55,059 bases of DNA from Flavobacteriaceae bacterium (GTDB lineage: Bacteria > Bacteroidota > Bacteroidia > Flavobacteriales > Flavobacteriaceae): the NCBI GenBank assembly GCA_947464335.1, contig CANHWG010000012.1, positions 1 to 55,059 of the forward strand, given 5' to 3'. The notes under the pieces were generated by a model. The model saw only the letters and a program-made list of their open reading frames with translations, had not been told where the DNA came from and ran no database searches. Positions 24,636 through 32,484 of the stretch are shown here, piece after piece; the stretch's first letter is position 1, and every line of letters starts with the position of its first letter. The position numbers and the translations under genes are program-made.

Positions 24636-26713
24636 CGTTTTTCGTCTAATAATCGTTGTAATTGTACTTTTTCATTCTCAGAAAGAGTTGGTAATATATT
24701 TTCAAACAGACTTCTAAATCCTTCTGAAGCTAGTAATTCTCTTATCTTATCCCTACCAAATTTACTAAATTGCCATTTATAATGTGTAGTCGTATTAACT
24801 AAATTTTTTAAAACCGTTTTATCTTTTTCATTTATCGTTAAGGCACTAACAATAGCATTTTGTCGTATGGAAGTTTCGTATTTGGGAGCAGTATAATCTA
24901 CTAATTCTTGGTAAAAATTCAAACTATCAACACTTTCATTCTCTATAGCAAAAGTCAAAAATAAAATACGTAAACTTTTATCATTACCACCTACCCAATC
25001 TTTGGCTTTCTGTAAATAATTACTTCTATCATTTGGAAAACTTTTCCACAATTTCATAAATGCAATTTCTTTAGTGTCGTATGATTCGTCATTTAACAAG
25101 GATTCATAACTCACTTTAAATTCTAAGGGAATTTCATCGATAAACTCCCCAACCGCTTGACGCACTTTAAGATCATTGGTTTGTAATGCCAAAAGCAGCA
25201 ACGCTGATTTATCTTTAAACGGTACATCTTTTAATTGGTATATAATTTCAGTTTTTATCGGATAAAAATCATTCGACTGAAGCAACGCTTTATATTGCTC
25301 CTTATTTTCAGCAAAACTCTTTTTCCTCAATTGTTGTATCTCAAAAAGGGTTTGCATAAATTTATTTTTCTTCAATAATTCATTCACTGCATCAGTCGGA
25401 AAATGATAATCTTCGAGCCATATCTTTTGAAAAATTACTGTATCAAACTTTGGAGCTACTTTTTTAACTTCTGCTAAAAAATGTTGGGTTTCCACATTTT
25501 GAAATTGATAGTTCTTTAGATAGTTTTTCACTGCTTTTTGAAATGATTTTGCTCCAATGCTTTCTCTCATAAAATGCAATGCCCAAGCACCTTTTTGGTA
25601 AAACGATAAGGAACTTGCTTTTTCGTTCATAACCGGAATGGTATCTGTTTTTGCCGCATTTCGTAATTGGAGTGAATTTCGATACAGTATATGATAAAAA
25701 TAGTCATCCCCAAAAACTTGTTTTTCAGCTAACAACGCATAATAGGTTGCAAAACCTTCTTGTAGCCAATGATGCTTTCCTGATTTAGCCGTAATCAAAT
25801 TTCCAAACCACTGGTGTGCCAATTCATGCGCATTCACATTCACATAATTTCGGTCATTAAAACCAATGTCATCAACCACATAATCTTGGGCAAAAAGCGT
25901 ACAACTGGTATTTTCCATTCCGGCATATAAAAAGTCTTCAATCGGAACTTGCTTATAAATTTGCCATGGATACTTCACTCCTATTTCTTTTTCAAAATAA
26001 TCAAAGATTTGTTTTGAATAGCGATAGGTTGGTTCAAATTTAGAAGTGTCTTTGGGTTGAATAAATAGTTGCAACGGAATATGCGATTTAGATGCAATGG
26101 TATGATTTACAAAATCTCCTATTGCAATAGCTAACAAATAGGAACTCATAGGTTTTTTCATTTCGTATTTCCAAATTTCACGACCACCAAATTTTACAAT
26201 ATCCTTTAAAACTCCATTAGAAATAATTACACGATTACTAAAAATACCAACTGATTTTTCAAATGACTGGATATTCAAATTAAAAATCACCTTTTCATTC
26301 GCATCATCAAAACTCGGAAACCAATGACTCGTATATTTTCCTTGTCCTTGTGTCCAAATCTGATTTCCAAAAATCCCATTAAAATACATCGTTTGTTTTG
26401 GGGAAGCTACATAATCAAAAACCAACGTGTTTTTTCCTTTCTTAAATCCCTCAAAAAGATTAATTGTTTTTCCCGAATTGGAGAATTTCACTTCTTTATT
26501 GTTAATTTTTACATTAGAAAAAGTCATTTTTATTCCATCAATTTTGATTGTATCAATGGCCTTTTTCACTTCAAATAAATATTTAACAGTACCTGAAACT
26601 TTTTTATCCATTGCATTTACAATAATATTTCCTGTAACGATTTTAAAATCGACTTTAGAAGTTTGTTGTCCAAAAGTAAAAACGGTAAAAAAAAGAAAAA
26701 TTGAAAAGCGCAT
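24632..26713 (-). CDS. M1 family metallo-aminopeptidase, exported
   Basis: 693 residues with a signal peptide (MRFSIFLFFTVFTFG, cut before QQ), so it acts in the periplasm or outside. The exopeptidase motif YAGMEN (263-268) and the zinc site HELAHQWFGN with His296, Glu297 and His300 plus third ligand Glu319 in WLQEGFATYY are intact; Tyr in SFYQKGAWALHFMR is the probable transition-state residue. The C-terminal part (about 440-693) is a helical HEAT-like region, as in leukotriene A4 hydrolase relatives. It removes N-terminal residues from peptides, probably for nutrition. A weak -7 (TATATTCG, minus strand 26739-26732) with TTG about 17 bases upstream precedes it. Confidence 0.94.
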   Translation of the reverse strand: MRFSIFLFFTVFTFGQQTSKVDFKIVTGNIIVNAMDKKVSGTVKYLFEVKKAIDTIKIDGIKMTFSNVKINNKEVKFSNSGKTINLFEGFKKGKNTLVFDYVASPKQTMYFNGIFGNQIWTQGQGKYTSHWFPSFDDANEKVIFNLNIQSFEKSVGIFSNRVIISNGVLKDIVKFGGREIWKYEMKKPMSSYLLAIAIGDFVNHTIASKSHIPLQLFIQPKDTSKFEPTYRYSKQIFDYFEKEIGVKYPWQIYKQVPIEDFLYAGMENTSCTLFAQDYVVDDIGFNDRNYVNVNAHELAHQWFGNLITAKSGKHHWLQEGFATYYALLAEKQVFGDDYFYHILYRNSLQLRNAAKTDTIPVMNEKASSLSFYQKGAWALHFMRESIGAKSFQKAVKNYLKNYQFQNVETQHFLAEVKKVAPKFDTVIFQKIWLEDYHFPTDAVNELLKKNKFMQTLFEIQQLRKKSFAENKEQYKALLQSNDFYPIKTEIIYQLKDVPFKDKSALLLLALQTNDLKVRQAVGEFIDEIPLEFKVSYESLLNDESYDTKEIAFMKLWKSFPNDRSNYLQKAKDWVGGNDKSLRILFLTFAIENESVDSLNFYQELVDYTAPKYETSIRQNAIVSALTINEKDKTVLKNLVNTTTHYKWQFSKFGRDKIRELLASEGFRSLFENILPTLSENEKVQLQRLLDEKR

Positions 26714-26814
26714 AAGGTTTCATTATTTATACGAATATAAGCAATTTCAGAATTACAACTTTTCAAATTTTAGAATTAAAAAACTATCTTCGCTTTAATA
26801 AAGAAAATCCATAA

Positions 26815-26851
26815 TCTAAGAAGTCTAACAGTCTAAGATGTCTAACAATCT
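26815..26851. repeat. TCTAAG/TCTAAC array overlapping the recG start
   Basis: TCTAAG or TCTAAC starts at 26815, 26824, 26832 and 26841, followed by a partial TCT at 26849 (period 8-9). It is the complement of the TTAGA array at 9058. The recG ATG (26838) falls within it, so codons 2-4 come from the array. Confidence 0.82.
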
Positions 26852-28970
26852 CCTTCAAACTCCCATCGAATATCTTAAAAGCGTTGGACCTCAACGTGGG
26901 GAATTGCTGCGCAAAGAATTAGGCATTCATCGCTATGACGATTTAATCCATTTTTTTCCGAATCGATATATTGATAGAACTCGATATTATAAAATCAATG
27001 AGTTGCAAAAAAATGACAGCGAAGTTCAAATCATTGGTAAAATAATCAACATAAAAACGGTTGAATTTGGGAAAGCTAAAAAGAGATTGGTAGCCACTTT
27101 CGTAGATGAAACCGGTCAAATTGAACTGGTTTGGTTTCAGGGTCATAAATGGATTCGGGATAGTTTAAAGTTGAATGTTCTTTATGTGATTTTCGGAAAA
27201 GTGACCTCATTTGGCAACACATACAATATGGCGCATCCTGAAATGGAATTATTTAGCGAACACGAAAAAAGTTTGCGTTCAGCCATGCAACCGGTCTATC
27301 CATCCACAGAAACCTTGACTAATCGTGGTATATCGAATCGGGTTATCAATAAAATGATGCAACAACTTTTTTTAGAAACGCAGACCAAGTTTGTGGAAAC
27401 CTTGCCCAACTATCTTTTAGAGGAGTTGAAATTGATACCCAAAAATGCGGCATTATTTAACATTCATTTTCCGAAAAGTCAAGACTTATTATCCAAAGCA
27501 CAATTCCGTTTAAAGTTTGAAGAATTGTTTTTTATTCAGTTGCAATTGATTACCAAAAACTTGGTTAGAAAGCACAAAATTAAAGGTCATGCTTTTACCA
27601 TTGTTGGCGAAAATTTTAATAATTTCTTCCAAAATCATTTGCCGTTTGAACTAACGAATGCTCAGAAAAAAGTACTCAAAGAAATCAGAAATGATATGGG
27701 TACGAACGCGCAAATGAACCGACTTTTGCAAGGCGATGTCGGTTCGGGAAAAACAATTGTAGCACTGATGGCCATGCTCATTGCTTTAGACAACGGTTTT
27801 CAGAGTTGTTTGATGGCACCAACGGAAATCTTAGCCAATCAACATTATAATGGTTTAACCGAGCTAGCTAAAGAACTAAATATCAACATTAAAATCCTTA
27901 CTGGCTCAACTAAAACTGCAGATAGAAAAATAATTCACGAAGCACTCGAAAACGGAAGTTTACACATCCTAATCGGCACACACGCATTGCTCGAAGACAA
28001 AGTAAAATTTCATAATTTAGGTTTAGCCATTATTGACGAACAACATCGATTTGGAGTGGAACAACGTTCAAAATTGTGGCAAAAAGGAGGCTCGACTGAA
28101 GAAAACGGAGGGACTATTCCGCCACACATTTTGGTGATGACCGCCACACCAATTCCAAGAACTTTAGCTATGAGTTTGTATGGAGATTTAGACATTTCGG
28201 TAATTGATGAATTGCCACCTGGACGAAAACCCATTCAAACCGTTCATCGTTATGATGGTAATCGTTTGAAAGTTTGGAAATTCATCAAAGATGAAATTGC
28301 TAAAGGGCGTCAAATCTATATTGTTTATCCATTAATCAAAGAAAGCGAAACTATGGATTATAAAGATTTAATGGATGGTTACGAAAGTATTTCGAGAGAT
28401 TTTCCATTGCCTCAATACAGTATTTCTATTGTTCATGGCAAAATGAAACCTGCAGATAAAGATGCCGAGATGAAACGTTTTGCTGAAGGTAAAACTAATA
28501 TTATGGTGGCGACAACGGTCATCGAAGTAGGTGTCAATATTCCGAATGCGAGTGTGATGATAATAGAAAGCGCGGAACGTTTTGGCTTATCACAATTGCA
28601 TCAATTGCGGGGCCGAGTTGGTCGTGGCGCCGAACAAAGCTATTGTATTTTGATGACTTCGTTTAAATTATCAAGTGATAGTAAAATTCGATTAGAAACG
28701 ATGTGTCAAACCAATGACGGATTTGAAATAGCTGAAGTCGATTTGAAACTACGCGGACCAGGAGATATTATGGGGAAACAGCAAAGTGGTGTATTGAATT
28801 TGCAGATAGCAGATTTGGTTCGCGATAAAGACATTCTTTTGGTTGCCCGAAATGAAGCTTTAAAATTATTAAAAAAAGATCCTTCGTTGTTATTACCCGA
28901 ACACCAAAATCTAAAGACTGTTTTTATTGAATTAACCAAAAAGAAGAATATTTGGAATTATATAAGTTAA
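26838..28970 (+). CDS. recG: ATP-dependent DNA helicase RecG
   Basis: 710 residues; remodels stalled replication forks and branched recombination intermediates. The N-terminal wedge domain includes an OB fold (about 60-150; VQIIGKIINIKTVEFGKAKKR). Helicase motifs: Walker A GDVGSGKT (299-306), MAPTEILANQH, DEQH box IIDEQHRFG (398-406), TATPIPRTLAMSLYGDLDIS, TTVIEVGVNIPNASVMIIE, and the RecG-specific FGLSQLHQLRGRVGRG and GFEIAEVDLKLRGPGDIMGKQQSG. Length is normal. The first codons MSNN are encoded in a repeat array, so unit gain or loss could shift the start. The bestrophin-like gene follows after 21 bases and may be co-transcribed. Confidence 0.97.
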   Translation: MSNNLLQTPIEYLKSVGPQRGELLRKELGIHRYDDLIHFFPNRYIDRTRYYKINELQKNDSEVQIIGKIINIKTVEFGKAKKRLVATFVDETGQIELVWFQGHKWIRDSLKLNVLYVIFGKVTSFGNTYNMAHPEMELFSEHEKSLRSAMQPVYPSTETLTNRGISNRVINKMMQQLFLETQTKFVETLPNYLLEELKLIPKNAALFNIHFPKSQDLLSKAQFRLKFEELFFIQLQLITKNLVRKHKIKGHAFTIVGENFNNFFQNHLPFELTNAQKKVLKEIRNDMGTNAQMNRLLQGDVGSGKTIVALMAMLIALDNGFQSCLMAPTEILANQHYNGLTELAKELNINIKILTGSTKTADRKIIHEALENGSLHILIGTHALLEDKVKFHNLGLAIIDEQHRFGVEQRSKLWQKGGSTEENGGTIPPHILVMTATPIPRTLAMSLYGDLDISVIDELPPGRKPIQTVHRYDGNRLKVWKFIKDEIAKGRQIYIVYPLIKESETMDYKDLMDGYESISRDFPLPQYSISIVHGKMKPADKDAEMKRFAEGKTNIMVATTVIEVGVNIPNASVMIIESAERFGLSQLHQLRGRVGRGAEQSYCILMTSFKLSSDSKIRLETMCQTNDGFEIAEVDLKLRGPGDIMGKQQSGVLNLQIADLVRDKDILLVARNEALKLLKKDPSLLLPEHQNLKTVFIELTKKKNIWNYIS

Positions 28971-28991
28971 ACTTAAAAAAAAGACAAGACA

Positions 28992-29855
28992 ATGATATCC
29001 TACAACACTAAAGAGTGGTTTACTTTTATCTTCCGTTTTCACAAAGCCGATACGTTTAGAACTTTGCTTCCAATCATGTTTGCAATTGGAGTTTATGCCG
29101 CCCTGATAGGTTATGCAGAAGTGGAAATCTGGAAATTAGCTGAAAATAGCTATATAAAGAACATTACAATTATGCACGGAATGTTAGGTTTCGTCATTTC
29201 GTTATTGCTGGTTTTCAGAACCAATACTGCTTATGATCGTTGGTGGGAAGGACGAAAACTTTGGGGAATTTTAGTAAATAATAGTCGTAATTTTTCAATA
29301 AAATTATCTGCTATTTTGGACAATGAAAGTGATAAACTTTTTTTTCGAAAAATCATTCCGAGTTATGCCAACGTATTGCATAAACATTTAAAAAACGAAG
29401 ATACAGCCAAACAACTTTTTGAGGATTTAGATTTGGAAATCGACCATCACAAGCATAAACCAAATCAAGTTGCAAAGTTGATGTTTCAAAAAATCAATGA
29501 ATTGTATATAACCAAAAAAATAACCGGCGACCAATTGATTATTTTGAATACCGAAATACAATCGTTTACCGATGTTTGTGGTGCCTGTGAACGAATCAAA
29601 AACACACCTATTCCCTATTCTTATAGTGCTTTTATCAAAAAATTCATTTTTTTCTATGTGATGACTTTGCCTTTTGGCTATTCATTCAGTTTGGGCTATT
29701 ATGTGGCGCCTGTTGTGATTTTTATTTTTTATGTTTTGGCAAGTTTGGAATTAATAGCAGAAGAAATTGAAGATCCTTTTGGGGGTGATGTCAATGATTT
29801 ACCAACTAAGAAAATTTCGGAGAACATTAAAAAGCACGTAGAAGAAATTCTGTAA
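28992..29855 (+). CDS. Bestrophin-like (UPF0187/YneE) membrane channel
   Basis: 287-residue inner-membrane protein of the bacterial bestrophin homologue family, which forms pentameric ion channels (cation-selective in the Klebsiella structure). Visible are the N-terminal TKEWFTFIFRFHKADTFRTLLP, the first span region about 24-45, LGFVISLLLVFRTNTAYDRWWEGRKLWG (conserved RTN.AYDRWWE pattern), and the late segment PIPYSYSAFIKKFIFFYVMTLPFGYS with a further span and EIEDPFGGDVNDLP near the C-terminus, the typical acidic signature. It lies 21 bases after recG. The physiological role is unknown. Confidence 0.9.
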   Translation: MISYNTKEWFTFIFRFHKADTFRTLLPIMFAIGVYAALIGYAEVEIWKLAENSYIKNITIMHGMLGFVISLLLVFRTNTAYDRWWEGRKLWGILVNNSRNFSIKLSAILDNESDKLFFRKIIPSYANVLHKHLKNEDTAKQLFEDLDLEIDHHKHKPNQVAKLMFQKINELYITKKITGDQLIILNTEIQSFTDVCGACERIKNTPIPYSYSAFIKKFIFFYVMTLPFGYSFSLGYYVAPVVIFIFYVLASLELIAEEIEDPFGGDVNDLPTKKISENIKKHVEEIL

Positions 29856-29902
29856 AAAAGTTTCGTGTTTTTTCAAAACAAACCTCGATAAACGACACAA
29901 TT

Positions 29903-29936
29903 TTGTTTTATCTCTTATCAGTAATACCTATATTTG
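29903..29936 (+). promoter_or_regulatory. pheT promoter
   Basis: TTG (29903-29905) and TATATTTG (29929-29936), 23 bases apart, followed by CAG; the ATG is 18 bases beyond the -7 box. Matches the Bacteroidetes consensus, with spacing at the long end. Confidence 0.65.
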
Positions 29937-29954
29937 CAGACTTAAATAGTACCT

Positions 29955-32378
29955 ATGAAAATTTCATACAATTGGTTAAAACAATTCATTAAAATAGATT
30001 TAAAATCAGAAGAGACTGCTGCTATTCTAACCGATTTAGGTTTGGAAGTGGAAGTAGTAGAAAAATACCAATCGGTTCGCGGCGGACTAGAAGGCGTAGT
30101 TGTTGGTCATGTATTGTCTTGCGAAAAGCATCCCGATGCTGATAGATTAAGCATAACGACCGTTGATTTAGGAGATGGAAATCCAGTGCAAATTGTATGT
30201 GGCGCGAGTAATGTTGCTAAAGGACAAAAAGTTCCGGTAGCTACTATTGGAACGAAATTGTTTGATAAAGAAGGTGTAGAATTTGAAATCAAAAAAGGAA
30301 AAATTCGTGGGCAAGAAAGTCACGGAATGATATGTGCTGAAGATGAGTTAGGACTTGGAACGAGTCACGAAGGCATTATGGTTTTGGATGAAAAGTTAAA
30401 ACCTGGAACACCCTGTGCTAAAGTTTTTAATATTGAAAATGATGAAGTGTTCGAAATTGGTTTAACGCCAAACAGAGCGGATGCGATGTCACATTATGGT
30501 GTAGCTCGAGATTTACGCGCCTATTTATTGCAAAAAAATAGTAATATAGAATTGATTACGCCATCGGTTAGTACCTTTAGAATTGACAAAAGAACACTCA
30601 AAATTGATGTTGATGTAAAGGACACTAAATTAGCTCCAAGATATTGTGGTGTAACTATTTCTGGAATTACGGTAAAAGAATCTCCAGCATGGTTACAAAA
30701 CCGTTTAAAAGCAATTGGATTAACCCCAAAAAACAATATAGTAGATGTAACCAATTATATTTTGCACGATTTAGGACAGCCACTTCACGCCTTTGATGCT
30801 TCTAAAATTAATGGTAAAATTAGTATAAAAACGCTTGCTGCTGGGACCAAATTCATCACACTTGATGAGGTAGAAAGAACATTAAATGAAGAAGATTTAA
30901 TGATTTGCGACGAAAATGGACCGTTGTGTTTGGCAGGAGTTTTTGGAGGAAAAAGTTCAGGAGTTACAGAAACTACAAACTCTATATTCTTAGAAAGTGC
31001 TTATTTCAATCCGGTGAGTATTCGAAAATCAGCCAAAAGACATGCACTTAATACTGATGCTTCCTTTCGTTTTGAAAGAGGAATAGATCCAAACATTACT
31101 GAATTTGCTTTAAAGCGTGCCGCACTTTTAATAAAGGAATTAGCTGGTGGTGAAATCACATCCGACATTGTTGATATTTATCCAAAGAAGATCGACGATT
31201 TTCCTGTATTTCTTCATTTTGACAAAACGGCCAAATTAATCGGACAAGAATTACCTAAAGAAACTATTAAAAAAATTCTGGTTTCACTTGATATTAAGGT
31301 CAATAGTGTTTCTGATGCTGGATTGGGTCTAATTATACCTTCGTATCGAGTAGATGTTCAACGTGAAATAGACGTTATTGAAGAAATTCTTCGCGTTTAC
31401 GGCTATAACAATATCAATTTTACTAAAAAATTAAATGCAACAGTAGCCAATTCGGCCCGTACTGAAGACTATAAAGTACAAAATATTGTGGCTACACAAT
31501 TGAATTCTATAGGCTTTCATGAAATGATGGCGAATTCCTTAACAACATCAGAGTATATAAAATTATCTGAAATGTTGAAAGAAGAACATAATGTAACGAT
31601 GATTAATCCATTAAGTAATGATTTGGCTACTATGCGTCAGTCGATGTTATTTTCTGGTTTAGAAGCAGTTTCATACAACATTAACAGAAGAAATAGTGAT
31701 TTGAAATTATTCGAATTTGGTAAAACCTATCACAAAATAGCGTCAGGATATGAAGAACCAAAGCACTTAACTTTATTTGTTTCTGGAAACCGAATGGTAG
31801 AAAGCTGGACCAATCCACAAAAACCTTCTGATTTCTTTTTGTTTAAAGGTTATGTAAATTCGATTTTATCTCGATTGGGTATCTCTAAAATTCAAAATCA
31901 ACCGCTAACTTCTGATGTATTTGCAGAAGGAATTGCCATAGCTTGTAATAATGATACTTTAGTAGAATTTGGAACCGTTAAAAAATCCATCTTAAAACAT
32001 TTCGATATTAAGCAAGAGGTTTTTTATGCTGATTTTAATTGGAATTTGATTTTGAAATTAATCAATAATAAAATTAAGTTTATAGATATCCCAAAATATC
32101 CAGAAGTTCGAAGAGATTTAGCCCTTTTAGTTGATAATACGGTAGCTTTTGATGCTATTTATAACGTGGCTCGACAAACAGAAAAATCGTTATTAAAAGA
32201 GGTGAATTTATTTGATGTGTATGAAGGAAAAAATCTTCCGGAAGGAAAAAAATCGTATGCGGTGAGTTTTACGTTGCAGGATAATACCAAAACCTTAACT
32301 GACGAACAAATTGACAAAATCATGAACAAGCTTCAGAAAAACTTAGAAACCGAAGTTGGTGCCAGTTTGAGACAATAA
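29955..32378 (+). CDS. pheT: Phenylalanyl-tRNA synthetase beta subunit
   Basis: 807 residues; forms the alpha2-beta2 enzyme that charges tRNA-Phe. Domains in order: N-terminal fold MKISYNWLKQFI, an EMAP-II-like tRNA-binding domain (about 40-150; VVVGHVLSCEKHPDADRLSITTVDLG, QIVCGASNV), B3/B4 editing region (about 210-400; APRYCGVTISGI, NIVDVTNYILHDLGQPLHAFD), B5 domain (about 405-475), the catalytic-like core, and the C-terminal anticodon-binding FDX-ACB domain (YPEVRRDLALLVDN to the end). The alpha subunit gene is not in the window, a common arrangement in Bacteroidetes. It has its own promoter and ends before a palindrome and terminator. Confidence 0.97.
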   Translation: MKISYNWLKQFIKIDLKSEETAAILTDLGLEVEVVEKYQSVRGGLEGVVVGHVLSCEKHPDADRLSITTVDLGDGNPVQIVCGASNVAKGQKVPVATIGTKLFDKEGVEFEIKKGKIRGQESHGMICAEDELGLGTSHEGIMVLDEKLKPGTPCAKVFNIENDEVFEIGLTPNRADAMSHYGVARDLRAYLLQKNSNIELITPSVSTFRIDKRTLKIDVDVKDTKLAPRYCGVTISGITVKESPAWLQNRLKAIGLTPKNNIVDVTNYILHDLGQPLHAFDASKINGKISIKTLAAGTKFITLDEVERTLNEEDLMICDENGPLCLAGVFGGKSSGVTETTNSIFLESAYFNPVSIRKSAKRHALNTDASFRFERGIDPNITEFALKRAALLIKELAGGEITSDIVDIYPKKIDDFPVFLHFDKTAKLIGQELPKETIKKILVSLDIKVNSVSDAGLGLIIPSYRVDVQREIDVIEEILRVYGYNNINFTKKLNATVANSARTEDYKVQNIVATQLNSIGFHEMMANSLTTSEYIKLSEMLKEEHNVTMINPLSNDLATMRQSMLFSGLEAVSYNINRRNSDLKLFEFGKTYHKIASGYEEPKHLTLFVSGNRMVESWTNPQKPSDFFLFKGYVNSILSRLGISKIQNQPLTSDVFAEGIAIACNNDTLVEFGTVKKSILKHFDIKQEVFYADFNWNLILKLINNKIKFIDIPKYPEVRRDLALLVDNTVAFDAIYNVARQTEKSLLKEVNLFDVYEGKNLPEGKKSYAVSFTLQDNTKTLTDEQIDKIMNKLQKNLETEVGASLRQ

Positions 32379-32394
32379 TTCATCATCTACTAGA

Positions 32395-32431
32395 TTAGAC
32401 CTGACAGGTTTTAAAATCCTGTCAGGTCTAA
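32395..32431. repeat. Perfect palindrome TTAGACCTGACAGG (14-bp arms)
   Basis: Arms at 32395-32408 and 32418-32431 are exact reverse complements around the loop TTTTAAAAT. It is one of three related palindromes in the window (others at 34584 and 47749) and lies just upstream of the terminator between the convergent pheT and rpsA genes. Confidence 0.9.
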
Positions 32432-32434
32432 AAC

Positions 32435-32466
32435 AAAAAACTCCCGATTTTCATCGGGAGTTTTTA
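32435..32466. terminator. Bidirectional intrinsic terminator of pheT and rpsA
   Basis: Stem ACTCCCGAT / ATCGGGAGT (32440-32448 and 32453-32461) with loop TTTC, flanked by an A run on the left and a T run on the right, so it can end transcripts from both sides. Confidence 0.9.
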
Positions 32467-32484
32467 TTTATAGGAAGCAGTGAA

